A DNA stretch of 64,000 nucleotides. Origin: Marinobacter sp. EhC06 (GTDB taxonomy: Bacteria > Pseudomonadota > Gammaproteobacteria > Pseudomonadales > Oleiphilaceae). The position numbers and the translations under genes were made by a program. The notes beneath the pieces were generated by a model. That model saw only the letters and a list, made by a program, of their open reading frames with translations. It was not told where the DNA came from and made no database searches. The stretch spans positions 62,001 through 126,000 of the forward strand of contig NZ_LXYO01000001.1 in NCBI RefSeq assembly GCF_001650915.1, given 5' to 3'. Shown in pieces: positions 16,727-26,669 of the stretch (position 1 is its first letter; each line of letters begins with the position of its first letter).

Positions 16727-18478
16727 ATGAAAACATTTCTGCTATTTATCGGCTTGATGCTAGTGATTAGCCGCCCGGCAATAGCCGGCCCCCTCTTCGA
16801 CTCGCTGTCCGATGAAAAGCGATCGCTCATCCGCACGCTGATCCATGACCACTTTCCGGATTCGACCCTGTCGGGGGATGAACAGGCCGAAGAGCTGGCC
16901 TGGTTCGCCCACGCAGCCATGGAGCTCAAGGGAACCGAGATCTCGGTCCTGTCGGAACAACTGCCAACCCATGACTATGAAGCTCGGGTTTTAGCGCCTG
17001 CGTTTTCGAAGCTCACGGAGATTCCCGTAACTCACGACAGAAAACCGGAAGGCGAGGTCATCCGCCAGATAAACCTGCAGCGGATCATGGCTGCCAAAGG
17101 CCGTTATGACGCATTCGTCAATGACTCCGACATGATCGGTACCCATTCTCGCAGCGGTTGGGCTCTGGCACTGAGCGATTTTATGGAGGGGACGGGCAAG
17201 GCATTTACACTGCCGACCCTGGCACTGGAAGATTTCATTGGCCTGGAGTTCGTCACCGGTCCGGATGGCAAGATCTACCAGCTACCCGACCAGCAGTTTG
17301 CCAACCTGTACTGGTTCCGTTACGACTGGTTCCAGCGGCCGGAACTGAGGGCCCACTTCAGGGAACGTTACGGCTACGAGCTTGGCGTGCCCGTTAACTG
17401 GTCCGCATACGAAGACATTGCGGAATTTTTCACGGTACACGTGAAGGAAATTGACGGTGAGCGCGTCTACGGGCACATGGACTACGGCAAACGGGACCCG
17501 TCCCTGGGATGGCGCTTCACCGATGCCTGGTTTTCCATGGCAGGCGCAGGTGACCGTGGCATCCCCAACGGATTACCGGTCGATGAATGGGGCATTCGTA
17601 TGGAGGGCTGCCATCCTGTTGGCTCGTCGGTTAGTCGTGGCGGCGCTACCAACAGCCCGGCGGCGGTCTACGCACTGGACAAATACATTGACTGGTTGCA
17701 GCGCTTCGCTCCGCCGGAAGCTGCGGACATGACGTTTTCGGAAGCCGGGCCCGTACCGGCCAGGGGACAGGTTGCACAGCAGATTTTCTGGTACACAGCC
17801 TTTACATCCGATATGACAAAAGAGGGTTTACCCGTCGTCAACGAAGACGGCACCCCAAAATGGCGCATGGCGCCCTCCCCCCGCGGCGCCTACTGGCAGG
17901 AGGGAATGAAACTGGGATACCAGGACGTTGGTGCCTGGACTATTCCGCGCGCAATGGGGGCTGACCAGCAGAAAGCAGCCTGGCTTTACGCCCAATTCAC
18001 CGTCTCGCGCACCGTGTCACTGCAGAAAACCCTCTACGGCCTGACACCCATCCGGCTTTCAGACCTGGAATCGCCGCAAATGCAGCAAAGAGCGCCGGCA
18101 CTGGGAGGCCTGGTCGAGTTCTACCGCAGTCCAGCGAGTACAGCCTGGTCGCCCACCGGAGTGAACGTGCCAGACTACCCCAGGCTGGCAAAGCTCTGGT
18201 GGCCAAACATCGCCGATGCGGTGACGGGTAAAGTCAGCCCGCAGCAGGCGCTCGATAACCTGGCTGCGGCACAGGACAGAACCCTGTCGGTCATTGAGCG
18301 TAATTTCCTGGCCGGTGATTGCGGCCCGAGAATGGCGGATGAAGAACAGCTAAAGGGCGAAGAGTGGTGGCTGGGCCAACCCGGTGCGCCGAAGCCTCGC
18401 CTGAACAATGAAAAACCCCAGGGCAAAACCATCCGCTATGAGGACCTGCTCAGGCAGTGGGACATCGCGGGCAAGTAA
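16727..18478 (+). CDS. Orphan glycerol-type ABC substrate-binding protein (GlpV paralogue)
   Basis: A 583-residue periplasmic protein with signal peptide MKTFLLFIGLMLVISRPA, paralogous to GlpV at 2433-4175. Long blocks are identical or nearly so, for example GVPVNWSAYEDIAEFF and GWRFTDAWFSMAGAGD, while the first 150 residues differ more. No permease or ATPase gene accompanies it, so it presumably delivers substrate to the GlpSTPQU channel, or acts as a sensor ligand for a chemoreceptor. The ATG at 16727 is chosen because it begins the signal peptide; an in-frame start at 16694 would add an implausible polar leader. Frame and length are intact, so it is not a decayed duplicate. Its substrate may be glycerol or a related polyol. 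Confidence 0.87.
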   Translation: MKTFLLFIGLMLVISRPAIAGPLFDSLSDEKRSLIRTLIHDHFPDSTLSGDEQAEELAWFAHAAMELKGTEISVLSEQLPTHDYEARVLAPAFSKLTEIPVTHDRKPEGEVIRQINLQRIMAAKGRYDAFVNDSDMIGTHSRSGWALALSDFMEGTGKAFTLPTLALEDFIGLEFVTGPDGKIYQLPDQQFANLYWFRYDWFQRPELRAHFRERYGYELGVPVNWSAYEDIAEFFTVHVKEIDGERVYGHMDYGKRDPSLGWRFTDAWFSMAGAGDRGIPNGLPVDEWGIRMEGCHPVGSSVSRGGATNSPAAVYALDKYIDWLQRFAPPEAADMTFSEAGPVPARGQVAQQIFWYTAFTSDMTKEGLPVVNEDGTPKWRMAPSPRGAYWQEGMKLGYQDVGAWTIPRAMGADQQKAAWLYAQFTVSRTVSLQKTLYGLTPIRLSDLESPQMQQRAPALGGLVEFYRSPASTAWSPTGVNVPDYPRLAKLWWPNIADAVTGKVSPQQALDNLAAAQDRTLSVIERNFLAGDCGPRMADEEQLKGEEWWLGQPGAPKPRLNNEKPQGKTIRYEDLLRQWDIAGK

Positions 18479-18492
18479 ACAACCTCCCGGCC

Positions 18493-19095
18493 TCAATCGG
18501 GCTCAAGAAGCTTGGCAACTCGACCCTGCAGCGCGGGCACCACTTCGCTTTCGAACCAGGGATTGCGGCGCAGCCAGAGGTTATTTCTGGGGCTGGGATG
18601 AGGCATAGGCAGAACGTCCGGCCAATACTCCTGCCAATGCTGCACATTGGCCGTGACGGATTTACGACAATCGGCCAGGTGCCAGGCGTGGGCATACTGG
18701 CCGATAACCAGAGTCAACCCGATATGCTGCAGACGATCCAGCAACAAGTTGCGCCAGGCTGGCGCGCACTCCGGCCGCGGCGGAAGATCCCCGGATTTTC
18801 CGGTACCCGGATAGCAAAACCCCATGGGCAGGATGGCGAGCTTTTGCTCGTCATAGAAGGTATCCCGGGTTATCCCCATCCATTGCCGAAGCCGATCGCC
18901 GCTGGGGTCGTTGAAGGGCAGCCCGGTCTCGTGCACTCGCCTGCCCGGGGCCTGCCCGACCACCAGAATGCGGGCGCTTTCCGATATCTGTATGACCGGC
19001 CTTGGCCCACGGGGCAGAACGTCGGCGCAAATCGTACAGGCCCGCACGCGTCGAACCAGGTCGTCGAAGGGAAGCCGGGAAAGATCCTCAGTCAT
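18493..19095 (-). CDS. Uracil-DNA-glycosylase-like protein
   Basis: A 200-residue member of the uracil-DNA glycosylase superfamily. Motif 1 reads GQAPGRRVHETGLPFNDPSG and motif 2 PHPSPRNN, positioned as in the base-excision enzymes. An early CTIC pair and three later cysteines are present, but not the clean four-cysteine spacing of family-4 iron-sulphur enzymes. The histidine in motif 1 and HPSPRNN combination differ from the classical families I know, so substrate and activity are uncertain. The ATG at 19095 is preferred; in-frame upstream sequence to 19170 lacks support. It converges on the orphan binding-protein gene with a 14-bp gap. Confidence 0.78.
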   Translation of the reverse strand: MTEDLSRLPFDDLVRRVRACTICADVLPRGPRPVIQISESARILVVGQAPGRRVHETGLPFNDPSGDRLRQWMGITRDTFYDEQKLAILPMGFCYPGTGKSGDLPPRPECAPAWRNLLLDRLQHIGLTLVIGQYAHAWHLADCRKSVTANVQHWQEYWPDVLPMPHPSPRNNLWLRRNPWFESEVVPALQGRVAKLLEPD

Positions 19096-19187
19096 GAGCG
19101 TTCCGTCTTCAGGGTGATTGCATAAACAGACTTTTCTCGTAACGATAGAGGCACAATCACGACACAACAAGTCTCGAAGGACACATC

Positions 19188-19928
19188 ATGAATGCCAAAG
19201 CAGGCCCTCTACCGCTGCCCGAAATCGATATCGAAGAGTTCCGGAAAGTCGTTCGCACGCGCCGTTCCATCAGGCGCTTCACCGATGAGCCGATTCCCGA
19301 GACGGTGCTTGAGGATTGCCTGGAGCTGGCGACCCTGGCTCCCAATTCCAGTAACCTGCAGCCTTGGGAATTTTTCGTTGTCCGCACTCCGGAGCTGAAA
19401 GAAAAGCTTGCCCACGCCTGCCTTGGCCAGAATGCCGCGAAAACCGCCGCCGCGCTAATCGTAGTGGTTGCCCGACCCGATACCTGGCGGGCCCATGCGC
19501 GGCAAGCGCTGGAGGATTGGCCGGAAGAAAAGCTGCCGCCCATCGTTGAAAAGTACTACCGCAAAGTCGCCCCCATTCATTACAACCAGGGCCCCTTCGG
19601 TATTCTGGGATTAGCAAAGAAAGCGGCGGGCCTTGCGGTGGGAATCACCCGACCTGTGCCCCGGGGCCCATACTCCACCTGCGAGATGAAAATCTGGGCC
19701 ACCAAATCCACAGCCCTGGCGGCCCAGAATCTGATGCTTGCGCTCCGGGCCCACGGCTATGATTCCTGCCCCATGGAGGGTTTTGACGAGTACCGTGTCA
19801 AGAAACTGCTCAACCTGCCCGGGAAAGGACTGGTGACCATGGTACTGGCAGCCGGCCGACGGGCAGAAAACGGCGTGTACAACCGTCAGTACCGTTTCGA
19901 CCAGAGCCAAGTGGTGCATTACCTCTGA
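19188..19928 (+). CDS. Nitroreductase family FMN oxidoreductase
   Basis: A 246-residue flavin-dependent oxidoreductase using NAD(P)H, likely cytoplasmic. The family's FMN-binding start is clear (RTRRSIRRFTDEPIPE then LATLAPNSSNLQPWEF), as is the late block AAQNLMLALRAHGYDSCPM. The specific substrate cannot be read from sequence. AAGGA lies 7 bases before the ATG. It diverges from the glycosylase-like gene and converges on glk with a 21-bp gap. Confidence 0.85.
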   Translation: MNAKAGPLPLPEIDIEEFRKVVRTRRSIRRFTDEPIPETVLEDCLELATLAPNSSNLQPWEFFVVRTPELKEKLAHACLGQNAAKTAAALIVVVARPDTWRAHARQALEDWPEEKLPPIVEKYYRKVAPIHYNQGPFGILGLAKKAAGLAVGITRPVPRGPYSTCEMKIWATKSTALAAQNLMLALRAHGYDSCPMEGFDEYRVKKLLNLPGKGLVTMVLAAGRRAENGVYNRQYRFDQSQVVHYL

Positions 19929-19949
19929 TCACGCGGCGGCAATCCGGCG

Positions 19950-20915
19950 TCACACCTCCGGATTGCCCAGTGCCTCGGCTGCTCCCAGCAGACCGGTGTA
20001 GGGCTCGGTGACCACATAGACCGGTGTGAACTCCAGCAGCGGACGCATTCTTCCTTTATCCTCAAAGCCATTACGGAATGGACTTTCCAGAAAGAACTCG
20101 AGGAAACGGGGCAGGATTCCGCCGCACAGGTAGACACCGCCAGTGCTCCCCAGGGTCAGAACCCCATTGCCGGCTGCCCGACCGAGGATTTCACAGAAAT
20201 GGCGAAGCGTGTGACGAGCCAGGCTATCGGTGTTTTCCACCGCAGCCGAAGTGATTTTCTCCGGTGCATCCAGTGGGGCGGCCACGCCCTGAATTTCTGC
20301 GTGGGCCTGATACAGGTTGAGCAGGCCCTGGCCGCACAGAATTCGTTCTACGGACACGCGGCCAAACCGGGCCTTGAGAATCCGCAGCACAGCCATTTCG
20401 GTATCGTCCGTGGGAGCGAAATCCACGTGGCCACCCTCGGTCATTAACGGCACCCAGCCATGCTCAATGGGCACCAGGCCTGAAACACCGAGCCCAGTTC
20501 CAGGACCCATAACGAGTCTGGGGCGACGGCTGTCACCCGGGCCGCCACAAACATGCACCAGATGGTCGTCCGCAACGTGGGGAACGCCAAGGGCCATGGC
20601 GGTAAAATCATTGATTACCTTGAACGTGGACCAGCCAAACTGTTCCCGGACTTCATCGGTATCGAAACGCCAATGGTTGTTGGTCATCCGAACCTGGGTA
20701 CCGCGAACCGGTGAGGCAACTGCCAGACAGGCCCCATTTACCTCTGAAACCCCGACCCGGGCCAGATAATCCCGCACGGCGTCATCAAGATTTGTATATT
20801 CCCCACAGGGCAGAATCTCGATGGCACGAGGCTGCACGCTGCCCTGCTCTACCAGGGCAAACCGCGCATTGGTGCCGCCAATATCACCAACCAGTGAATA
20901 ATGTGTTGCTGTCAT
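19950..20915 (-). CDS. glk: Glucokinase
   Basis: Phosphorylates glucose to glucose-6-phosphate, feeding the Entner-Doudoroff pathway. 321 residues, E. coli Glk type: phosphate loop [15 protein letters not shown] and the adenosine-site block [14 protein letters not shown]. Its ATG overlaps the edd stop codon by 4 bp (ATGA), so it is translated from the edd transcript. Confidence 0.95.
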   Translation of the reverse strand: MTATHYSLVGDIGGTNARFALVEQGSVQPRAIEILPCGEYTNLDDAVRDYLARVGVSEVNGACLAVASPVRGTQVRMTNNHWRFDTDEVREQFGWSTFKVINDFTAMALGVPHVADDHLVHVCGGPGDSRRPRLVMGPGTGLGVSGLVPIEHGWVPLMTEGGHVDFAPTDDTEMAVLRILKARFGRVSVERILCGQGLLNLYQAHAEIQGVAAPLDAPEKITSAAVENTDSLARHTLRHFCEILGRAAGNGVLTLGSTGGVYLCGGILPRFLEFFLESPFRNGFEDKGRMRPLLEFTPVYVVTEPYTGLLGAAEALGNPEV

Positions 20916-22732
20916 GCCTCATGATTCCAGAAAAAGCTGGCCCCTTCCTCGGGATTGCTGGCAGCGCGACGCATCCAGCCAAACAACTCCCGACCATATC
21001 CGTGATGATACCCGGTCAGGTCGGCTTTTTCAGATTCCCGGCCGGCGAACTCCTGTTCATCCACGCGGATGGCAAGAACACCGTTTTCGGCATCCAGGCA
21101 GACCGTATCACCATTCTTGACCTTCGCCAGGGGACCACCATCCAGTGCCTCTGGGTACACATGGATCGCCGCGGGAACCTTGCCCGATGCGCCGGACATA
21201 CGGCCATCTGTCACGAGGCCCACCTTGAACCCGCGATCCTGCAACACGCCAAGGTAGGGGGTGAGCTTGTGCAGTTCCGGCATGCCATTACTCTTGGGCC
21301 CCTGGAAACGCACGATCACAATGCAATCCCTGTCCAGGTCGCCAGCCTCAAAGGCTGCCTTGAGTTCGTTCTGGTCATTAAAGACAACGGCCGGCGCTTC
21401 AACTTTCCGGTGTTCCGGGGCAACGGCAGATACCTTGATGACGCCCCGCCCAAGGTTGCCATCAAGCACTCTCAGGCCGCCATCCGGCGCAAACGGTTCC
21501 GCAACCGGGCTCAGCACATCCGGGCGCAGGCTTTTTTCCGGCGCCGGCTTCCAAACCAGCTTCTCACCCACCAGTTCCGGCATTTCGGTGTATCGCTCCA
21601 GGCCAAAGCCCACCACGGTGTTCACGTCATTGTGCAGGAAGCCACCGCTCAGCAGCTCCCTGATCAGGAACGGGGTACCGCCTGCCTCGTGGAAGGCATT
21701 CACGTCTTCCTGCCCGTTGGGATAGATCCGGGTCATGGACGGAACCACCGAGGAAAGCTCGGCATAGTCATTCCAGTCGATGATGATCCCTGCCGCACGG
21801 GCAATAGCAATCCAGTGGATGGTGTGATTGGTGGAGCCACCGGTAACCAGCAATGCCACCAGGGCATTGACGATGCTCTTTTCATCCACCATGTCGCCCA
21901 GGCCGAGCTCGCCGCCGTGAGGCTTCGACAGTTTGATCACCTGCTCGGTTGCCGCCCGGGTGAGCTCATCGCGCAGCGGCGTATTGGGATTTACAAAAGC
22001 CGACCCCGGCATGTGCAGACCCATGACCTCCACCAACAGCTGGTTGCTGTTAGCCGTGCCATAAAACGTGCAGGTGCCCGGACTGTGATAGGACTTGCTC
22101 TCGGCCTCCAGCAACTCGTCCTTGCCAACCTTGCCCTCGGCGTAAAGCTGGCGAATACGCTGTTTTTCCTTGTTCGGCAGCCCTGAAGGCATGGGGCCTG
22201 CAGGAACCAGGATGGTGGGAAGGTAGCCAAAGCTCAGCGAGCCGATCAGAAGGCCCGGCACAATCTTGTCGCAAATGCCCAGTAGCATCGTGGCATCGAA
22301 CATGTTGTGACTCAGGGCCACGGCGGTACTCATGGCGATGGTGTCGCGGGAAAACAGGCTCAGCTCCATACCCGGCTGGCCCTGGGTTACGCCATCACAC
22401 ATGGCGGGCGTGCCACCGGCCACCTGAGCCACGGATCCCATCCCCCGGGCCGCCTCCCGAATAAGATCCGGGAACTTTTCGTAGGGCTGGTGGGCCGAAA
22501 GCATATCGTTATAGGCCGTTACCATGGCCACGTTGGCCTTGTTCATGAACTTCAGGGTGTCCTTGTCGCCCTGATTACAGGCCGCAAAACCGTGGGCCAG
22601 ATTGCCGCAGGACAGAGAACTCCGGTGCGGGGATTGGGCTTTGAGAGCATTCATGCGGTCCAGGTAGTCCTGCCGCGTTGAGCGACTGCGCTCGATAATT
22701 CTCTGAGTAACCTTGTCTACGGTCGGGTGCAT
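20912..22732 (-). CDS. edd: 6-phosphogluconate dehydratase
   Basis: Converts 6-phosphogluconate to 2-keto-3-deoxy-6-phosphogluconate, the first dedicated Entner-Doudoroff step, with an iron-sulphur cluster. 606 residues against 603 in E. coli. Conserved blocks include [35 protein letters not shown] and [18 protein letters not shown], which contain expected cluster cysteines and active-site residues. The ATG at 22732 with GGAG 8 bases upstream aligns with the E. coli start; the ATG at 22744 adds four residues without support. It leads the edd-glk operon and diverges from gap. Confidence 0.97.
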   Translation of the reverse strand: MHPTVDKVTQRIIERSRSTRQDYLDRMNALKAQSPHRSSLSCGNLAHGFAACNQGDKDTLKFMNKANVAMVTAYNDMLSAHQPYEKFPDLIREAARGMGSVAQVAGGTPAMCDGVTQGQPGMELSLFSRDTIAMSTAVALSHNMFDATMLLGICDKIVPGLLIGSLSFGYLPTILVPAGPMPSGLPNKEKQRIRQLYAEGKVGKDELLEAESKSYHSPGTCTFYGTANSNQLLVEVMGLHMPGSAFVNPNTPLRDELTRAATEQVIKLSKPHGGELGLGDMVDEKSIVNALVALLVTGGSTNHTIHWIAIARAAGIIIDWNDYAELSSVVPSMTRIYPNGQEDVNAFHEAGGTPFLIRELLSGGFLHNDVNTVVGFGLERYTEMPELVGEKLVWKPAPEKSLRPDVLSPVAEPFAPDGGLRVLDGNLGRGVIKVSAVAPEHRKVEAPAVVFNDQNELKAAFEAGDLDRDCIVIVRFQGPKSNGMPELHKLTPYLGVLQDRGFKVGLVTDGRMSGASGKVPAAIHVYPEALDGGPLAKVKNGDTVCLDAENGVLAIRVDEQEFAGRESEKADLTGYHHGYGRELFGWMRRAASNPEEGASFFWNHEA

Positions 22733-22775
22733 GGTGGGCTCCATTGCATAATTTATTAGAGTGGTCGTTTTTAGA

Positions 22776-22854
22776 CGTAATTTTACTTCCTTTTTTTGTC
22801 ATTTCCACCGTTGAATCGTTCATTTCTTCTTTTTTTGTTGTTATATTTACTACA
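22776..22854. promoter_or_regulatory. Two HexR-like sites between edd and gap
   Basis: Compared with the gammaproteobacterial HexR consensus TGTARTWAWWTTACA, the minus-strand 15-mers at 22776-22790 and 22840-22854 (TGTAGTAAATATAAC) each match about 12 of 15 positions. Each is individually weak, but both face genes of the expected HexR regulon (edd-glk and gap-pyk). Confidence 0.42.
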
Positions 22855-22901
22855 TTACCGAGGTTAAACGAACAAAAAACGACCACCCAAGGAGTCAGAC
22901 C

Positions 22902-23906
22902 ATGACAATCCGTATCGCAATCAACGGTTTTGGCCGCATCGGTCGCAATGTTCTCAGAGCATTGTATGAAAATAACTACCGGAGCCAGCTCCAGGTTGTT
23001 GCCATCAACGACCTTGGCGACGCCGAGACCAACGCCCATTTGCTCAAGTATGACAGCGTTCATGGCCGATTTAATGCTGACGTCAGCCACGACGCCGAAT
23101 CCCTGACCGTCAACGGGGACAGGATTGCCATTACCGCTCTCCGCAATCCCGAAGAACTGCCCTGGAAAGATCACCGTGTTGATGTTGTTTTCGAGTGTAC
23201 CGGCCTTTTTACCAAACGCGACAAGGCAGCGGCACACCTGAAGGCAGGCGCCCGCAAGGTCATCATCTCGGCGCCCAGCCCCGATGCGGATGCCATGGTG
23301 GTATACGGCGTGAACCACGATACACTGACCGCCGAACACGAGATCATTTCCAACGCGTCCTGCACCACGAACTGCCTGGCACCGGTTGTTGAAGCCCTGC
23401 AAAAGACCATTGGCATCGAGAGTGGCCTGATGACCACCATCCACTCCTACACCAACGATCAGAAGCTGAGCGACGTTTACCATTCCGATCTCTATCGCGC
23501 ACGCTCTGCCACCCAGTCGATGATTCCAACCAAGACAGGCGCTGCCGCCGCCATTGGCAAGGTCATTCCGGAGCTTGACGGCAAACTCGATGGCCTGGCG
23601 GTTCGCGTTCCCACCATCAATGTGTCACTGGTAGATTTCGGCTTTATTGCCAGCCGGGAAACAACCGTGGAGGAAGTGAACGACGCGGTTAAAGCAGCCG
23701 CCGAGCAAAATCCGGTTCTTGGCTATAATATCGAGAAACTGGTAAGCGTGGACTTCAATCACAATGCGCTCTCCAGCATTTATGACGCCAACCACACACG
23801 GGTTCTGGGTCGTCACGTAAAAGTCATGGCCTGGTACGACAATGAATGGGGTTTCTCGAACCGCATGCTGGATAATGCCCTCGCCCTGATCAAGGCCGGC
23901 CAGTAA
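22902..23906 (+). CDS. gap: Glyceraldehyde-3-phosphate dehydrogenase, type I
   Basis: Oxidises glyceraldehyde-3-phosphate to 1,3-bisphosphoglycerate. 334 residues with the NAD fold [17 protein letters not shown], an Asp in [10 protein letters not shown] compatible with NAD preference, and catalytic Cys154 in [19 protein letters not shown] precedes the ATG. It is followed 68 bp later by pyk in the same direction and diverges from edd-glk, as gap-1 does in Pseudomonas, where HexR controls both sides. Confidence 0.96.
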   Translation: MTIRIAINGFGRIGRNVLRALYENNYRSQLQVVAINDLGDAETNAHLLKYDSVHGRFNADVSHDAESLTVNGDRIAITALRNPEELPWKDHRVDVVFECTGLFTKRDKAAAHLKAGARKVIISAPSPDADAMVVYGVNHDTLTAEHEIISNASCTTNCLAPVVEALQKTIGIESGLMTTIHSYTNDQKLSDVYHSDLYRARSATQSMIPTKTGAAAAIGKVIPELDGKLDGLAVRVPTINVSLVDFGFIASRETTVEEVNDAVKAAAEQNPVLGYNIEKLVSVDFNHNALSSIYDANHTRVLGRHVKVMAWYDNEWGFSNRMLDNALALIKAGQ

Positions 23907-23974
23907 ATCTGGCCGTCCCGGCTGATTCCGCTACTCTGTTCGAGACCATTTTGAAGAACCAAAGGACACCAACC

Positions 23975-25423
23975 ATGCTCAGGCGTACCAAGATTGTCGC
24001 CACCCTCGGCCCCGCCACCGACTCACCGGAATCCCTCGCGGCCATTATCGCCGCCGGTGTAGACGTTACACGACTTAACTTTTCCCACGGCAGCGCCGAG
24101 GAGCACATTGGACGAGCCCGCCGCGTTCGCGAGGCGGCAGCATCACAGGGCCGGTTCGTCGCACTGCTGGCCGATTTGCAGGGCCCAAAGCTCCGCATTG
24201 CCCGGTTTTCGGAAAACAAGGTCACCCTCAAGGCAGGCGAGACGTTTATCCTGGATGCCGCCATGGATAAGGAAGCGGGCACTGAAGAAAGAGTCGGTAT
24301 CGATTACGAGCAACTGATCGAAGATGTGGAACCAGGCGACATTCTTGTTCTCGATGACGGCCGTATAGAGATGGAAGTGCAGTCGGTCAATGACCACAGC
24401 ATCACCTCCACCGTTCTGATCGGCGGCCCGCTTTCCAATAACAAGGGCCTGAACAAGCGCGGCGGCGGCCTGTCCGCTGAAGCACTGACGGAAAAGGATA
24501 AGCAGGACATCGTAACGGCCGCCAAACTGGGCGCGGATTACGTGGCGGTCTCGTTTGTCCGCACCGCCGAGGATATGCACATCGCCCGGCGCCTGCTGAA
24601 AGAGGCAGGCTCTGACGCGGGCTTGGTCGCGAAAATTGAGCGGGCGGAACTTGCCGACGATGTCGAAGCCCTGGACGCGGTAATTGAAGCATCCGATGCC
24701 GTGATGGTTGCCCGGGGCGACCTGGCCGTGGAAATCGGCGACGCCCAGCTGGTTGGCGTACAGAAACACATTATCTCCCGTGCTCGCGTCCTTAACCGTG
24801 CGGTGATCACAGCCACGCAGATGATGGAGTCGATGATCACCAGCCCGATGCCAACGCGAGCCGAAGTCTCAGACGTTGCCAACGCGGTGATGGACTACAC
24901 CGATGCAGTCATGCTGTCTGCGGAAACCGCTGTGGGTGATTATCCGAAGGAAGCCGTGGAAGCCATGGTGCGGATCTGCCTGGGTGCAGAGAAGCATCCG
25001 TCCATGCATCAGTCCAAGCACCGAATTCACGAAAGCATGGAAGCGGTGGACGAGGCCATTGCCCTGTCTGCCATGTACGCGGCCAACCATCTTGAAGGCG
25101 TCTCAGCCATCATCTGCATGACCGAAACCGGGGCCACGCCAAGGCTGATGTCGCGCATCAAATCGAGCCTGCCGATCTTTGCGTTCTCGCGTCATCACTC
25201 CACGCAGCACAGGGTTGTGATGTTCCGGGGCGTTCAGACGGTGCCTTTCGATTCTGCCAAGATTCCGAACGAGCGGACCAATGCGCTGGCGGTGTCGGAG
25301 CTGGTGAACCGCGGGGCGGTCAAGGATGGTGATCTGGTGGTGATTACCAAGGGTGATTATGTGAATGCCCAGGGTGGTACCAATACCATGAAGATTGTTC
25401 GGGTTGGTTCTGATATTCGCTGA
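23975..25423 (+). CDS. pyk: Pyruvate kinase
   Basis: Converts phosphoenolpyruvate and ADP to pyruvate and ATP. 482 residues, closest in pattern to E. coli PykA (480): [29 protein letters not shown], the active-site segment [12 protein letters not shown] and ATQMMESMI. The ATG at 23975 with AAAGGA upstream is preferred over the upstream TTG at 23951. It is probably co-transcribed with gap. No conventional terminator follows; the next structure is palindromic repeat B. Confidence 0.96.
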   Translation: MLRRTKIVATLGPATDSPESLAAIIAAGVDVTRLNFSHGSAEEHIGRARRVREAAASQGRFVALLADLQGPKLRIARFSENKVTLKAGETFILDAAMDKEAGTEERVGIDYEQLIEDVEPGDILVLDDGRIEMEVQSVNDHSITSTVLIGGPLSNNKGLNKRGGGLSAEALTEKDKQDIVTAAKLGADYVAVSFVRTAEDMHIARRLLKEAGSDAGLVAKIERAELADDVEALDAVIEASDAVMVARGDLAVEIGDAQLVGVQKHIISRARVLNRAVITATQMMESMITSPMPTRAEVSDVANAVMDYTDAVMLSAETAVGDYPKEAVEAMVRICLGAEKHPSMHQSKHRIHESMEAVDEAIALSAMYAANHLEGVSAIICMTETGATPRLMSRIKSSLPIFAFSRHHSTQHRVVMFRGVQTVPFDSAKIPNERTNALAVSELVNRGAVKDGDLVVITKGDYVNAQGGTNTMKIVRVGSDIR

Positions 25424-25495
25424 CTGTAAGCCCTCTCTCCAGCCCTTAGTCGATTGGCGCATGGCCTTGTAGCCTGCGGCAATGTGCGAATCGGC

Positions 25496-25595
25496 AGTGG
25501 GGTTCCCCTTTCCAAAAACCGCTACGAGCACATCCATGTGCGCTTGGCTGTGGCCATCCTTGGCCACAGCCATTTTTGGAAAGGGGAACCCCACT
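25496..25595. repeat. Palindromic repeat, family 1, copy B
   Basis: Perfect 23-bp arms (25496-25518 and 25573-25595) enclose two hairpins: GCACAT-CC-ATGTGC (25528-25541) and an 11-bp perfect stem with loop TCCT (25546-25571). The whole element can fold as a three-way junction on either strand. It is the best-formed of the three copies and has no coding potential of its own. Confidence 0.85.
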
Positions 25596-25711
25596 CCCTC
25601 TTCCAAACTCTTGAAGATATCTCAGCGCGAAAGCTTTTCAGCAATTCATCATTCGACGGATAAAACTTCCGCTTCTCCTACTGAAAGGCCAACTCTTTAC
25701 GGGGACAGCAT

Positions 25712-25804
25712 GTAGGTCGGGTTAGCCGCAGGCGTAATCCGACGGACCTCTTTTGGGTTTCCGAGATTGATTGTCGGATTACGCCTGGGGCTAATCCGAC
25801 CTAC
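25712..25804. repeat. Palindromic repeat, family 2, copy D
   Basis: Arms of 32 bp (25712-25743 and 25773-25804) pair with two mismatches around a 29-bp loop. The arm motif GTAGGTCGG-TTAGCC then GGCGTAATCCGAC recurs in copy E at 45878-45963. Similar short dispersed repeats are, as I recall, common in gammaproteobacterial genomes. Confidence 0.82.
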
Positions 25805-25845
25805 GAAGTTACGGCGAATACTCGCGTTATCGGACGGTTTAACCA

Positions 25846-25951
25846 GCACTTTGGGGCAGGGTTTCCGGGAATGTCGCTGGCCAAGGATGGCCAGCGCCAA
25901 GCGCACATGGATGTGCTCGTAGCGTTTCCCGGGAGCCCTGCCCCAAAGTGC
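25846..25951. repeat. Palindromic repeat, family 1, copy C (inverted relative to B)
   Basis: Arms of 25 bp (25846-25870 and 25927-25951) pair with two mismatches. The core is the reverse complement of copy B: 29 bases are identical, and the long hairpin has different but still complementary stem bases (GCTGGCCA/TGGCCAGC instead of TGTGGCCA/TGGCCACA). The outer arms share no obvious sequence with B. The rest of the 569-bp gap 25424-25992 between pyk and eda contains nothing else I can support, apart from a weak 7-bp hairpin (ACTTCCA/TGGAAGT) near 25965-25995 that might help terminate eda. Confidence 0.83.
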
Positions 25952-25992
25952 GTCCACTCCAAAACTTCCAGTCTGGGAAACCAAGTTGGAAG

Positions 25993-26640
25993 TCAGAGAT
26001 CAGCCAGACTCCCCCGCGCAATCTCCGTAATCTGCGACCAGTCTTTGGCCGCCACCACATCCGCAGGGGTCAACCAAGTGCCACCAACAGCCTGGACGTT
26101 GCCCAGTGCCAGGTAATCTGCCGCGGTGTTGCGGCGGATGCCGCCGGTGGGGCAGAAGGTGACATCCGGGAATGGCCCGCTGAAGGCTTTTAGGGCCGGG
26201 ATGCCGCCGGCGACCTCGGCGGGGAAGAATTTGAATTCGCGGTAGCCGAGGTTATAGCCGACCATCAACTCTGAGATGGTGGCAATGCCCGGCAACAGCG
26301 GGGCTTCGGAGGTCACGCCGAATTCCAGGATGGCTTCGGTCACACCCGGGGTGATAACAAACTGGGCGCCTGCAGCTTCCACCTGACGGTATTGGGCAAT
26401 GCTGGTGACGGTGCCCGCACCCACCCAGGCGTCCGGGATGGCCTTGCGGACTTTTTCGATGGCTTTGAGGCCGTGTTCGGTACGCAAAGTGATTTCCAGG
26501 ACGTTGATGCCGCCATCAACCAGTGCCTGGCAAAGTGGCACGGCGTCTTCGAGATCTTGAATAGCGATCACAGGCACCAGGGGTGAGGATTGCAGTACCG
26601 CCCTGACGCGCTCGCGATGGTAATCGGAAAGTTGGTTCAT
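25993..26640 (-). CDS. eda: KDPG aldolase
   Basis: Cleaves 2-keto-3-deoxy-6-phosphogluconate to pyruvate and glyceraldehyde-3-phosphate. 215 residues against 213 in E. coli. The catalytic Glu is in VLEITLRTEHG and the Schiff-base Lys in REFKFFPAEVAGG; the phosphate-site GGIRRN follows. The ATG at 26640 has GGAGA 6 bases upstream; a longer in-frame extension to 26892 overlaps pgl and is not real. It is the last gene of zwf-pgl-eda. Confidence 0.96.
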   Translation of the reverse strand: MNQLSDYHRERVRAVLQSSPLVPVIAIQDLEDAVPLCQALVDGGINVLEITLRTEHGLKAIEKVRKAIPDAWVGAGTVTSIAQYRQVEAAGAQFVITPGVTEAILEFGVTSEAPLLPGIATISELMVGYNLGYREFKFFPAEVAGGIPALKAFSGPFPDVTFCPTGGIRRNTAADYLALGNVQAVGGTWLTPADVVAAKDWSQITEIARGSLADL

Positions 26641-26669
26641 GATTTTCTCCATAACAAAGATCGGGCGTT

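Noticed and set aside
16727..18478. Orphan binding-protein gene considered a decayed duplicate of glpV
   Set aside because: The frame is complete, the signal peptide and promoter are intact, and conserved blocks are preserved.
20711..22186. A 491-codon open frame opposite edd and glk
   Set aside because: It is antisense to two certain genes and its translation has no family features.
22575..23483. A 302-codon open frame opposite gap and spanning the edd-gap control region
   Set aside because: Antisense to gap and covering both promoters; no domain features.
25496..25951. Clustered repeats considered as a CRISPR array
   Set aside because: The units are large palindromes of two families in both orientations with no regular spacers and no cas genes nearby.
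25496..25951. Repeats B and C considered as ends of one insertion element
   Set aside because: There is no transposase frame between them, the outer arms of B and C are unrelated, and repeat D between them belongs to another family.
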